A DNA stretch of 64,000 nt from Pseudomonas sp. TH41. GTDB lineage: Bacteria; Pseudomonadota; Gammaproteobacteria; Pseudomonadales; Pseudomonadaceae. Under the pieces are notes generated by a model that did not search any database, was not told the DNA's origin, and saw nothing but the letters and a program-made list of their open reading frames with translations. Both the position numbers and the translations under genes were made by a program. Location of the stretch: contig NZ_JAEKFH010000005.1 of NCBI RefSeq assembly GCF_016650695.1, positions 372,001 through 436,000 of the forward strand, in the 5' to 3' direction. Positions within the stretch are counted from its first letter, which is position 1. Every line of letters begins with the position of its first letter. Below, one piece after another: positions 17,201-25,220 of the stretch.

Positions 17201-18016
17201 ATGAACGACTTCAACACCCTCGAACTGCTGACCGACCCGCGTGGCTTCGCCACCCTGTGGCTCAGCCGTGAAGAAAAGAACAACGCCTTCAACGCCGAAA
17301 TGATCCGCGAACTGATCCTCGCGCTGGACAAGGTCTCAACCGATGCCAGCCTGCGGTTCCTGCTGGTACGTGGACGTGGCAAGCATTTCAGCGCCGGCGC
17401 CGACCTGGCCTGGATGCAGCAATCGGCCGAACTCGATTACCACACCAACCTCGACGACGCCCGGGAACTGGCGGAGTTGATGTACAACCTCGCCAAGCTG
17501 AAAGTCCCGACGCTGGCCGTGGTGCAAGGTGCGGCATTCGGCGGCGCGCTGGGCCTGATCAGTTGCTGCGACATGGCCATTGGCGCCGATGACGCGCAAT
17601 TCTGCCTGTCGGAAGTGCGCATCGGCTTGGCACCTGCAGTGATCAGCCCGTTCGTGGTGCAAGCCATTGGCGAACGCGCGGCACGCCGCTACGCTTTGAC
17701 GGCCGAACGTTTCGGCGGGCAACGGGCACGGGAAATCGGCCTGTTGTCGGAAAGCTATCCGACCCATGAGCTGGAACAAAACGTTGAGCAGTGGATCGAC
17801 AACCTGCTGCAAAACAGCCCGGCCGCGATGCGCGTCAGCAAGGACTTGCTGCGTGAAGTCGGCAATGGCGCGCTGACCCCGGCACTTCGTCGCTATACCG
17901 AAAACGCCATCGCCCGCATCCGCGTCAGCCCTGAAGGTCAGGAAGGCTTGCGGGCCTTTTTGCAAAAACGTCCGCCGAGCTGGCAAGCCGCAACCACCAC
18001 CAAGGAGCCGCGTTGA
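17201..18016 (+). CDS. liuC: Methylglutaconyl-CoA hydratase, LiuC
   Basis: 271 aa crotonase-family enzyme that hydrates 3-methylglutaconyl-CoA to HMG-CoA. ATG at 17201 has GGAGACGG upstream. Oxyanion-hole sequences are HFSAGADLAWM and AVVQGAAFGGALGLISCCD; the EVRIGLAPAVISPFV segment is typical of this group. The stop overlaps the liuD start by one base. Confidence 0.95.
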   Translation: MNDFNTLELLTDPRGFATLWLSREEKNNAFNAEMIRELILALDKVSTDASLRFLLVRGRGKHFSAGADLAWMQQSAELDYHTNLDDARELAELMYNLAKLKVPTLAVVQGAAFGGALGLISCCDMAIGADDAQFCLSEVRIGLAPAVISPFVVQAIGERAARRYALTAERFGGQRAREIGLLSESYPTHELEQNVEQWIDNLLQNSPAAMRVSKDLLREVGNGALTPALRRYTENAIARIRVSPEGQEGLRAFLQKRPPSWQAATTTKEPR

Positions 18017-19965
18017 TGAGCGCACCTGTCCTCACCACCCTGCTGGTGGCCAACCGTGGCGAAATCGCTTGCCGGGTCATGCGCACCGCCAAGGCTCTGG
18101 GCCTGACCACCGTGGCTGTTCACAGCGCCACCGACCGTGAAGCCCGCCACAGCCGCGAAGCGGATATCCGCGTCGACCTCGGTGGCAGCAAAGCCGCTGA
18201 CAGTTACTTGCAAATCGACAAACTGATCGCCGCCGCCAAGGCCAGCGGCGCCCAAGCGATTCATCCGGGTTATGGCTTCCTGTCGGAAAACGCCGGTTTC
18301 GCCCGCGCCATTGAAGACGCCGGCCTGATCTTCCTTGGCCCACCCGCTTCGGCGATCGATGCGATGGGCAGCAAATCCGCCGCCAAAGCCTTGATGGAAA
18401 CCGCCGGCGTGCCCTTGGTGCCCGGCTACCACGGCGAAGCGCAAGACCTCGACACCTTCCGCGATGCCTGTGAGCGCATCGGCTATCCGGTGCTGCTCAA
18501 GGCGACGGCTGGGGGTGGCGGCAAAGGCATGAAAGTGGTCGAGGACGTCAGCCAACTGGCCGAAGCCCTGGCCTCGGCTCAGCGTGAAGCGAAATCGTCG
18601 TTCGGCGATTCGCGGATGCTGGTGGAGAAATACCTGCTCAAACCACGCCACGTGGAAATCCAGGTGTTTGCTGACCAGCACGGCAACTGCCTTTACCTCA
18701 ATGAACGGGACTGCTCGATCCAGCGTCGGCACCAGAAAGTCGTCGAAGAAGCACCCGCTCCGGGCCTGAGCCCGGAACTGCGTCGCGCCATGGGCGAGGC
18801 CGCCGTGCGCTCGGCACAAGCCATCGGTTACGTCGGCGCCGGTACCGTGGAATTCCTGCTGGATTCGCGGGGCGAGTTTTTCTTTATGGAGATGAACACG
18901 CGCCTGCAAGTCGAACACCCGGTCACCGAAGCCATTACCGGCCTCGACCTGGTGGCATGGCAGATTCGCGTGGCACGTGGCGAAACGCTGCCGATGACCC
19001 AGGCCGAGGTTCCGCTGATCGGTCATGCCATCGAAGTGCGGCTGTATGCCGAAGACCCAAGCAATGATTTTCTGCCGGCCACCGGGCGTCTGGAGTTGTA
19101 CCGCGAATCCGCCGAAGGTCCGGGCCGGCGCGTCGACAGTGGCGTCGAAGAAGGCGATGAAATTTCGCCGTTCTACGACCCGATGCTCGGCAAGCTGATT
19201 GCCTGGGGCGAGGATCGTGAACAGGCGCGACTGCGCTTGCTGAGCATGCTCGATGAGTTTGCGATTGGCGGGCTCAAGACCAACATCAACTTCCTGCGCC
19301 GGATCATCGGCCATCCGGCCTTTGCCGCGGCCGAACTGGATACCGGGTTCATTCCGCGCTACCAGGAGCAGTTGCTGCCGGAAGCGTCGGAGCTCAGTGA
19401 CGAGTTCTGGCAGGCCGCCGCGCAGGCGTTTGCCCAGAGCCAACCGAGCTCCACACGCGCCGATGACCTGAGTTCGCCATGGGCTCGCAACACCGGTTTC
19501 CGTGCCGGTCTGCCAACCGAAATCACCTTGCATTTGAGCTGCGAAGGACAAGACCGGGCGCTGACCCTGGGTGACATTCGCACGGCGCAACTCAACGGCG
19601 AGCAACTGCTCACCGAGCACGACGGCGTGCGCCGCCAGCATCGGGCTATCCGCCGTGACGGCGTTGTGTATCTGCAATGGGAAGGTGAGTTGCGCCGCAT
19701 CGAGCCCTACGACCCGATCAGTGCCGTCGAGGCCAGTCACAGCCATCAGGGCGGGCTCACCGCCCCGATGAACGGCAGCATCGTCCGCGTGCTGGTGGAG
19801 GCCGGGCAAACGGTTGAGGCCGGGGCGCAACTGGTGGTGCTGGAAGCGATGAAGATGGAGCACAGCATTCGCGCACCGCACGCCGGGATCATCAAGGCGT
19901 TGTATTGCCAGGAAGGCGAGATGGTCAGCGAAGGCAGTGCGTTGGTCGAGCTGGAAGAGGCCTGA
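18016..19965 (+). CDS. liuD: Methylcrotonoyl-CoA carboxylase biotin carboxylase/BCCP subunit, LiuD
   Basis: 649 aa alpha subunit. Biotin carboxylase domain with VANRGEIACRVMRTAKALG, ATP-grasp glycine loop KATAGGGGKGMKVV, NERDCSIQRRHQKVVEEAPA and MNTRLQVEHPVTE (about residues 1-445), a linker, then a C-terminal biotinyl domain with the biotinylated Lys in EAMKMEHS (about 580-649). ATG 18016 overlaps the liuC TGA. Last gene of the operon, followed by a strong hairpin. Confidence 0.97.
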   Translation: MSAPVLTTLLVANRGEIACRVMRTAKALGLTTVAVHSATDREARHSREADIRVDLGGSKAADSYLQIDKLIAAAKASGAQAIHPGYGFLSENAGFARAIEDAGLIFLGPPASAIDAMGSKSAAKALMETAGVPLVPGYHGEAQDLDTFRDACERIGYPVLLKATAGGGGKGMKVVEDVSQLAEALASAQREAKSSFGDSRMLVEKYLLKPRHVEIQVFADQHGNCLYLNERDCSIQRRHQKVVEEAPAPGLSPELRRAMGEAAVRSAQAIGYVGAGTVEFLLDSRGEFFFMEMNTRLQVEHPVTEAITGLDLVAWQIRVARGETLPMTQAEVPLIGHAIEVRLYAEDPSNDFLPATGRLELYRESAEGPGRRVDSGVEEGDEISPFYDPMLGKLIAWGEDREQARLRLLSMLDEFAIGGLKTNINFLRRIIGHPAFAAAELDTGFIPRYQEQLLPEASELSDEFWQAAAQAFAQSQPSSTRADDLSSPWARNTGFRAGLPTEITLHLSCEGQDRALTLGDIRTAQLNGEQLLTEHDGVRRQHRAIRRDGVVYLQWEGELRRIEPYDPISAVEASHSHQGGLTAPMNGSIVRVLVEAGQTVEAGAQLVVLEAMKMEHSIRAPHAGIIKALYCQEGEMVSEGSALVELEEA

Positions 19966-19970
19966 AATGA

Positions 19971-20002
19971 AGATCGGTCCTACGCATTGCGAGGACCGAT
20001 CT
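19971..20002. terminator. Hairpin between convergent liuD and repressor genes
   Basis: Perfect 11-base-pair stem AGATCGGTCCT / AGGACCGATCT with a 10-base loop. No long T run follows on either strand, so it may stabilise 3' ends or act as a weak bidirectional terminator. Confidence 0.6.
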
Positions 20003-20004
20003 GA

Positions 20005-20652
20005 TTAGAACCTGGCCGTTGCCTGAACCACTACGCCGATGATTCGGCACTCTTCGGTGTAAAGGACTTTCGGATACGTCGGATTGAGCGGGACCAGGTA
20101 ACGCTGCCCGCCCTCTTCGATCAACTTGCGAAAGGTCGCCTCGGCACTGTCCGGCCATTGGGCGATCACCAGTTTTCCGGGTTCGGCGATGACGGCCGGG
20201 TCCACCAGTATCAACATGTCCTCGGCAATACTGATGCCGCTGGGTGCGGTCATCGCATCGCCCACCACCTTCAGCCAGAACGCCGCGCCTTGTGCGTGGT
20301 ATTCGGACAGCTCGAACCGCCCCTTGCCGTAGACCGCCTGTTCGCCGTCGCGTACCTCTGCGGGCTCACGCCAGCCACTGACCGGGTAGCGGAAGTAGGG
20401 GTTGTACTTTTGCGACAGGGGCATTTCGTCGTCCGGTGAGGACTCCGGTTCCCTGATCACCAGCGCCACTTCCAGAAACTCCATGCCGAGCGCCTGCAAG
20501 ACCCGATTCATGTCGTCGATGCCCGGCTGACGTCGTTTTGTCAGCCAATGGCCTACGCCGCCCTGGGACATCCCGAGGCGCTCGGCGAGTATCTCTTGAG
20601 TGACTTTGAGTTCACTCATCTTGGCCTTGACCAATTCAATCCATTTATCCAT
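20005..20652 (-). CDS. PrtR-like helix-turn-helix/S24 repressor lacking the catalytic dyad
   Basis: 215 aa. An N-terminal XRE helix-turn-helix (about 5-65; TQEILAERLGMSQGGVGHWL) joined to a LexA/CI-type S24 domain (about 90-210). The family resembles PrtR, the repressor of pyocin genes, and phage repressors. The nucleophile position reads GDAM instead of GDSM, and the position of the general-base Lys (TVKRL in LexA) reads TFRKL, i.e. Arg. RecA-stimulated self-cleavage should therefore be impossible. ATG at 20652 is chosen for the conserved MDKWIELV start. No phage or tailocin genes lie nearby; a palindromic operator lies upstream. Confidence 0.85.
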   Translation of the reverse strand: MDKWIELVKAKMSELKVTQEILAERLGMSQGGVGHWLTKRRQPGIDDMNRVLQALGMEFLEVALVIREPESSPDDEMPLSQKYNPYFRYPVSGWREPAEVRDGEQAVYGKGRFELSEYHAQGAAFWLKVVGDAMTAPSGISIAEDMLILVDPAVIAEPGKLVIAQWPDSAEATFRKLIEEGGQRYLVPLNPTYPKVLYTEECRIIGVVVQATARF

Positions 20653-20720
20653 GTGCGGCACGATACGTGGGCGCCTCCGGCCATCAAAACACACATTGTA
20701 GTATTTAAATTCTCGTCACA

Positions 20721-20735
20721 AATACAGTTCGTATT
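20721..20735. promoter_or_regulatory. Palindromic operator candidate AATAC-N5-GTATT
   Basis: A perfect 5+5 dyad in AATACAGTTCGTATT, 69 bases upstream of the repressor start and 47 bases before the divergent small gene. A looser TGTAGTATTTAAA copy lies about 20 bases to the left. This fits an autoregulated repressor that also governs its neighbour. Confidence 0.5.
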
Positions 20736-20781
20736 AGGATTGATTCACGGATCTGAACCTATCACGGAGTTTGCCAACACC

Positions 20782-21123
20782 ATGACCTTCCCCAGCAACG
20801 ACTTGCCAGACATGCACATCGACACCTCCCTCACCTCGCCCAAAGGCTCTGCCGCCGCGCAGCGAGCGCTGGACTATTACTTGAAACCAGTTGTTTCAGA
20901 AGAGGTGGCAGAGGCACGTTTCTTTGACGTGAACCGCAACATCAGCTGCGAAGAAGCACTGGTTCATGCATCAGACCTGATGCGATGCGCTGCTGCCATT
21001 GCCAATGAGTCAGCCAATAATTTGCACGGCGCACACCGGGACCTGGCGTTTTCGGCAGTGCACATGATTGATATGGCCAAGGCGATGGTGGACCGATGCC
21101 TTGAGGGGGATAAAAACGGCTGA
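20782..21123 (+). CDS. DUF6124-type small protein
   Basis: 113 aa; start ATG 20782 (MTFPSNDLPDMH). The body has the pattern RALDYYLKP..., a short spacer, then a long helical region EEALVHASDLMRCAAAIANE and HMIDMAKAMVDRCLE, as in the Pseudomonas-restricted DUF6124 family, which is found in many copies per genome. Function is unknown. Divergent from the S24-like repressor with 129 bases between, so it could be its target. No signal peptide or membrane segment. Confidence 0.75.
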   Translation: MTFPSNDLPDMHIDTSLTSPKGSAAAQRALDYYLKPVVSEEVAEARFFDVNRNISCEEALVHASDLMRCAAAIANESANNLHGAHRDLAFSAVHMIDMAKAMVDRCLEGDKNG

Positions 21124-21196
21124 AAAAGGAAGTATTTGGCAGTAAGACGGGAAAGAATTTTCCAATCGAGCAGATAAAATCATTTGACTCGCAAAC

Positions 21197-21215
21197 GAGA
21201 ATGATTATTATTGCA
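21197..21215 (+). promoter_or_regulatory. Fur box of prrF
   Basis: GAGAATGATTATTATTGCA matches the Fur consensus GATAATGATTATCATTATC at most positions and ends about 4 bases before the RNA start. Fur with iron should shut the RNA off. Confidence 0.8.
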
Positions 21216-21219
21216 TGCA

Positions 21220-21332
21220 GCTGGTCGCGAGATCAGTCGATTGTCCAAGTGACCTTAGGTCGGTCCCCTGGACTATCTCCTCATCAGGCTAATCACGGTT
21301 TTTGACCCGGCTTTTTGCCGGGTCTTTTTTTT
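21220..21332 (+). ncRNA. prrF: PrrF small RNA (iron-sparing response)
   Basis: About 113 nt. It holds the highly conserved PrrF segments GGTCGCGAGATCAG near the 5' end and TCCCCTGGACTATCTCCTC followed by ATCAGGCTAATCACGG, the stretch that pairs with mRNAs of iron-using proteins such as sodB and acnA. It ends in the hairpin GACCCGGC-TTTTT-GCCGGGTC plus eight T residues. The Fur box lies directly upstream. In fluorescent pseudomonads the prrF genes are separate rather than in tandem; which of the two this is cannot be decided here. Ends are inferred. Confidence 0.93.
21304..21332 (+). terminator. Rho-independent terminator of prrF
   Basis: Eight-base-pair stem GACCCGGC / GCCGGGTC, loop TTTTT, then a run of T. 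Confidence 0.93.
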
Positions 21333-21608
21333 GCCAGTTATTCTGGCTTTACCTTCAGGCTAATGATGTCTTTAAGTGCTGCAAATTCGATGGCGCGGAT
21401 ATTATCAAAGGAATATCTGTTGGCAAGAGAAGCCCCGCCAACATTGGGTCAAACGAATGAAAAAATAGCACTTGAGAATCAATTGCACAGTCTCTAAGCT
21501 GCGTCGGCGTCAAGGAGGACGCCCCCCGCTTCACCCCGCAATTTCCACCGGTTTTTCCCTCCCCAGCGTGTAAAGTAGCAGCCATAAAATCATATTCAGG
21601 AATCGACT
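21333..21608. other. Intergenic stretch, possible gene remnant
   Basis: About 275 bases with lower GC than the surroundings. On the minus strand the codons read ...SFDNIRAIEFAALKDIISLK.. and end in TAA at about 21346, but an upstream TGA in frame and the lack of a start codon mean no intact gene. It may be the tail of a lost gene. Otherwise only the leader of the carboxypeptidase gene. Confidence 0.3.
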
Positions 21609-22760
21609 ATGACCGTGGCTAAATCCTCTTTCGACATCAGCGCAAACTTCGACAGCGGCAACATTGAAGTGCTGGACATCAGCAATCCGTTGCAGGCGCT
21701 TTTGGCCATCAAACCAGACACCCGCAGCCAGCATTTTCAGTGGTTCCACTTCAAGGCCAGCGGCCTGCACGTCGGCCAGGAGCACTGGTTTCGTCTGAAC
21801 AACGCCAGCAAATCCTCGTACAACAAAGCCTGGGACGGTTATCAGGCCGTGGCGTCCTATGACCACGTCAACTGGTTCCGGGTGCCGACCATTTTCGAAG
21901 GCGACTGCCTGCGCTTCAGCCTTGAAGCCACCGCCACCCACGCCTGGTTTGCCTATTTCGAACCCTACAGCCGTGGCCGTCACGACTGGCTGATCGAGCA
22001 AGCGCTGACCAAGGCCGGTACCGAACTACTGGCCACCGGCAAGAGCATCGAAGGGCGTGATATCCAGTTGTTGCGCAAAGGCTCTGGCGCCGAAGGTCAG
22101 CGCAAGATCTGGATCATCGCCCAGCAACACCCGGGCGAACACATGGCGGAGTGGTTCATGGAAGGCGTGATCGAGCGCCTGGAAAAGCACGACGATCCGG
22201 TGTTGAACAAACTGCTGGCCAGCGCCGATCTGTATTTGGTGGCAAACATGAACCCGGACGGCGCCTTCCACGGTCACCTGCGCACCAACGCCATGGGCCA
22301 GGACCTGAATCGCGCCTGGCAGAGCGCCAGCCAGGAACTCAGTCCGGAAGTCTTTTTCGTACAACAGCAGATGGAAAAGTACGGCGTCGATCTGTTCCTC
22401 GACATCCATGGCGATGAAGAAATCCCCTACATATTCACCGCCGGTTGCGAAGGCAACCCAGGCTACACGCCACGGATCGAAAAGCTCGAAGAGCATTTCC
22501 GCAGTCATCTGAAGCACCTGACCAAGGACTTCCAGACCAAGCACGGCTACACCCGCGACGAGCCGGGCAAAGCCAATATGACCCTGGCTTGCAACAGCGT
22601 CGGAGAGAAATTCGACTGTCTGTCGCTGACCCTGGAAATGCCGTTCAAGGACAACAACGATGCGCCGAATCCGCTGACCGGCTGGTCCGGCAAGCGTTCG
22701 AAGCAGTTGGGCAAGGATGTGCTGACGACCGTTGCAGACATGGTCGATACGCTGCGCTGA
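21609..22760 (+). CDS. M14-family cytosolic-type zinc carboxypeptidase
   Basis: 383 aa. N-terminal beta-sandwich domain (about 1-125) typical of the Nna1/AGBL-like M14 subfamily, then the catalytic domain. Zinc ligands are the His and Glu of QQHPGEHMAEWF and the later His in LDIHGDEE; NPDGAFHGHLRTN and GQDLNRAW give substrate-binding Asn/Arg residues; the catalytic Glu is in LTLEMPFKDN. No signal peptide, so a cytoplasmic peptidase trimming C-terminal residues. The physiological substrate in bacteria is not known. Confidence 0.9.
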   Translation: MTVAKSSFDISANFDSGNIEVLDISNPLQALLAIKPDTRSQHFQWFHFKASGLHVGQEHWFRLNNASKSSYNKAWDGYQAVASYDHVNWFRVPTIFEGDCLRFSLEATATHAWFAYFEPYSRGRHDWLIEQALTKAGTELLATGKSIEGRDIQLLRKGSGAEGQRKIWIIAQQHPGEHMAEWFMEGVIERLEKHDDPVLNKLLASADLYLVANMNPDGAFHGHLRTNAMGQDLNRAWQSASQELSPEVFFVQQQMEKYGVDLFLDIHGDEEIPYIFTAGCEGNPGYTPRIEKLEEHFRSHLKHLTKDFQTKHGYTRDEPGKANMTLACNSVGEKFDCLSLTLEMPFKDNNDAPNPLTGWSGKRSKQLGKDVLTTVADMVDTLR

Positions 22761-22772
22761 TTGCCCGGTCCA

Positions 22773-22924
22773 TGTAGCAGCTGGCGCAGCCTGCGTCCGG
22801 CTGCGTGTAGGAGCGAGCTTGCTCGCGATGGTCGTTCAGCCACAGAAAATGTGTCGGATGTTCCATCTTCGCGAGCAAGCTCGCTCCTACACACAGCCGG
22901 ACGCCGCCTTCGGCAGCTGCTACA
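22773..22924. repeat. Nested repeat: family A pair inserted inside a family C element
   Basis: Outer arms TGTAGCAGCTGGCGCAGCCT.. and ..CTTCGGCAGCTGCTACA (family C ends) enclose a complete family A pair (about 22806-22892, TGTAGGAGCGAGCTTGCTCG and its complement). The outer element has lost its usual CAGTCGTAAA centre, replaced by the inner pair. Confidence 0.85.
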
Positions 22925-22929
22925 GAGGA

Positions 22930-23475
22930 TCAACCTCGATCCTTCCCCCGCAACATGCTGTCCAGCACCTCATCCCGACGCACCCAACCGTGAAACAACG
23001 CCGCCGCCAGGTGCAGCAATACGGTCAAAAACAGCAGATACGCCAAATATCCGTGAGCCTTGCGCAGGAACGCGAACACCTGCGCATTGGCCGGCAGGAT
23101 CGACGGTAACTGCAACGAACTGCTGAGCATCACCGGGTCGCCCGCCGCCGAAATCATCGCCCAGCCTAGCAGCGGCAAAATCAACATCAAGGCATACAAC
23201 AAGGCATGCGAGGCTTTGGCCGCCAGCGCTTGCCAGCCTGGGAGGTCGGCCGGCAACGGCGGTTGTTGCGTAGAAAAGCGCACCGCCAAACGCACGATCA
23301 CCAGCAGCAGAATGGCAACGCCCAAAGGTTTGTGCAGATGGATCAGCCACTCGTGGCGCTCGGACACAGAGGCCACCATGCCTGCGCCGATAAACAGCAT
23401 CGCGATGACCATCAATGCCATCAGCCAGTGCAACAGTCGCGCCAGCGGAGCGAAGTGGTTCGGTTGGGCGCTCAT
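22930..23475 (-). CDS. Cytochrome b561 family protein
   Basis: 181 aa, four membrane helices (about 15-35, 45-65, 90-112, 142-165). Haem-ligand histidines are in RLLHWLMAL, HLHKPLG, KASHALLYALM and RKAHGYLAYL. It moves electrons across the inner membrane from the quinone pool to a periplasmic acceptor, here plausibly the peroxidase encoded directly upstream, whose stop overlaps its start by 4 bases. Part of the ECF-controlled unit. Confidence 0.92.
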   Translation of the reverse strand: MSAQPNHFAPLARLLHWLMALMVIAMLFIGAGMVASVSERHEWLIHLHKPLGVAILLLVIVRLAVRFSTQQPPLPADLPGWQALAAKASHALLYALMLILPLLGWAMISAAGDPVMLSSSLQLPSILPANAQVFAFLRKAHGYLAYLLFLTVLLHLAAALFHGWVRRDEVLDSMLRGKDRG

Positions 23476-24557
23476 TGCTTGGCCTCCTGTTTGGCGGTGG
23501 GTAACTGGCTGACTTCACTGGTGCGTCGCAGGTAGGAATTGGCGTAACCGGCTGAGCGAGCGGCGAGCAACGGGTCGTCGGAACCTTCGATGCCGGCGGG
23601 TAATACCAGCGGGTCGTAATTGATGTCACGGCACTCACCGTTCAGTTGCGGCTGGGTGCTTTCAAGGATCAGGGTGCCAGCGTTCAACACTTTGCGCCCT
23701 TCAGACCAGGCCTTGCTCGCGTCGTTGACCGGGTCACCGGGGTTGGCCAGGGTGATGTTCAATTGCCAACGTAACGGCCCGGCGGCAATGCGCTGCACCA
23801 GGTCTTTCTCCAAAAAGTCACCGCCCTCCGGCGCTGTGGCGCCCGGCGCGTCCTGCACCACCGGCACCATGCTCCAGCGCACCGCTTGGCGTTGTCCGGC
23901 GGCGTTCACCAGGTAAAACGCGTTGACGCTGTTGTAGGTTTCCGTGACGTAACTGGCCGACGGTTTGGCAGTCTTGATCCAGGCCAGGAACGGCGCGGCT
24001 TCCGGATGCGAACCGAAGAACGCAGGCACCGCGGCGGGGTCCGGTTTGCCGGTCGCGGGAACCGGCGACTGGGCTTGCTGCAATTGGTAGAACGCCTCCG
24101 GTGTGCCCACCGGGAACACCGGCATGCTGTTCATCCCGGTGCGCCACTGCTGACCGTTGGCCTGATTGAAGCGCAACGCCATGCTGCGGATCGGCACGGC
24201 GCTATCCGGCGCATAAGGATTACCGGCCGGCAAGGCGAAACGCCCGACTACCGGAGTCCGCGCTTCGTTGAACACCTGGGCCGTGGAATAGCTGCGGGCT
24301 TCGCCGCTGCTCTCGAAATGGCCGATCACGCACACGCCTTTGGAGTGATTGCGCCGGAACCCGGGGTGCACGCCGTTGTTGGTTTCCAGCACATTGATCA
24401 GTTTCTTCGGCGTAAGACGCTGTGGGTCGAAGGTGCCATTAACGTAGGCAAAAGCCCCGGCGAGCGCGGCGACGACCACGGCAATGCCGGCCAGACGCAA
24501 CGTCAGGCTCGCAGCACTCAAGGGTGGCCGGGTTGGCGGTGATGATCGATCTACCAT
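23472..24557 (-). CDS. Catalase-related haem peroxidase (SrpA type), membrane-anchored
   Basis: 361 aa. ATG 24557 has GGAG 6 bases upstream; the upstream ATG at 24575 lacks one. An N-terminal hydrophobic segment (about 18-38) is a signal or anchor. The catalase core is shortened: the distal His is in RNHSKGVCVIGHF, and the region SMALRFNQANG follows; the tetramerisation parts of true catalases are missing, as in SrpA-like peroxidases. Probably periplasmic and supplied with electrons by the cytochrome b561 encoded next to it. Divergent from the ECF sigma gene. Confidence 0.9.
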   Translation of the reverse strand: MVDRSSPPTRPPLSAASLTLRLAGIAVVVAALAGAFAYVNGTFDPQRLTPKKLINVLETNNGVHPGFRRNHSKGVCVIGHFESSGEARSYSTAQVFNEARTPVVGRFALPAGNPYAPDSAVPIRSMALRFNQANGQQWRTGMNSMPVFPVGTPEAFYQLQQAQSPVPATGKPDPAAVPAFFGSHPEAAPFLAWIKTAKPSASYVTETYNSVNAFYLVNAAGQRQAVRWSMVPVVQDAPGATAPEGGDFLEKDLVQRIAAGPLRWQLNITLANPGDPVNDASKAWSEGRKVLNAGTLILESTQPQLNGECRDINYDPLVLPAGIEGSDDPLLAARSAGYANSYLRRTSEVSQLPTAKQEAKQ

Positions 24558-24600
24558 GAAAGACTCCAGGGCCATCGGCCACAGGTGAGAAGAATCAAGC

Positions 24601-24626
24601 AGACGAACCCCACGGCGGTTTATTCC
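24601..24626 (-). promoter_or_regulatory. ECF-type promoter for the peroxidase/cytochrome operon
   Basis: On the minus strand GGAATAA (24626-24620), 14 bases, then CGTCT (24605-24601), about 45 bases before the peroxidase start. It is the same motif and spacing as the promoter facing the sigma gene. Confidence 0.75.
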
Positions 24627-24654
24627 ATCGCCCGGTATTTATTTTCTCAGGCGT

Positions 24655-24680
24655 GGAATAACCTCGAATGCCGGGCGTCT
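24655..24680 (+). promoter_or_regulatory. ECF-type promoter for the sigma/anti-sigma operon
   Basis: GGAATAA (24655-24661), 14 bases, CGTCT (24676-24680), 34 bases before the sigma start. Typical -35 and -10 elements of an autoregulated ECF sigma factor. Confidence 0.75.
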
Positions 24681-24713
24681 TCCTAGTCCAGCGTAGTGAC
24701 TAGTCAGAACTTC

Positions 24714-25220
24714 ATGAATGATATCGACGAACAATTGAGAGAAATCATTCCCAGATTGCGTCGGTTTGCCGTGTCATTGACGCGCAATCCCAGCGGCGCC
24801 GATGATTTGGTGCAGGCCAGTCTGGAGCGGGCGCTGTCGAGTTGGGGCGACAAACGTCCCGAGGGTGACTTGCGCGCCTGGTTGTTTTCGATTCTGTACC
24901 GCCAGTTTCTCGATGCTCACCGGCGCTCCCGGCGATACGCGCGGATGCTTGAATTCTTCACCGGGCGTGACGATGCACAGCCGTCGGTGGAGCGCACTGT
25001 GATTGCCCAATCAACCCTCAAGGCCTTCGATCAGCTCCCCACCGAGCAACGCGCCCTGCTGCTCTGGGTGTCGGTGGAAGGCCTGAGCTATAAAGAGGTC
25101 GCCGAGATTCTCGACGTCCCGACCGGCACCGTGATGTCCCGCCTCTCACGTGCCCGCCAGGCCTTGCGCCAGTTGAGTGACGGCGAAATCATCAGCCCTT
25201 CTCTGCGGATACTCAAATGA
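24714..25220 (+). CDS. ECF RNA polymerase sigma factor
   Basis: 168 aa. Sigma-2 region (about 12-75; DDLVQASLERALSS, GDLRAWLFSILYRQFLD) and sigma-4 region (about 105-158; LPTEQRALLLWVSVEGLSYK, VPTGTVMSRLSRARQALR). ATG 24714 is chosen; a GTG at 24696 is an alternative and neither has a strong ribosome site. Its stop overlaps the anti-sigma start (ATGA), so the two are coupled. It should recognise the GGAATAA-N14-CGTCT motif found on both sides of the divergent region. Confidence 0.92.
   Translation: MNDIDEQLREIIPRLRRFAVSLTRNPSGADDLVQASLERALSSWGDKRPEGDLRAWLFSILYRQFLDAHRRSRRYARMLEFFTGRDDAQPSVERTVIAQSTLKAFDQLPTEQRALLLWVSVEGLSYKEVAEILDVPTGTVMSRLSRARQALRQLSDGEIISPSLRILK

Noticed and set aside
17938..19881. 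Long open frame antisense to liuD (647 codons)
   Set aside because: Same GC-bias effect opposite a clear biotin carboxylase; no ribosome site.
20005..21123. Prophage or tailocin region
   Set aside because: Only a PrtR-like repressor is present; no structural, lysis or integrase gene lies within reach.
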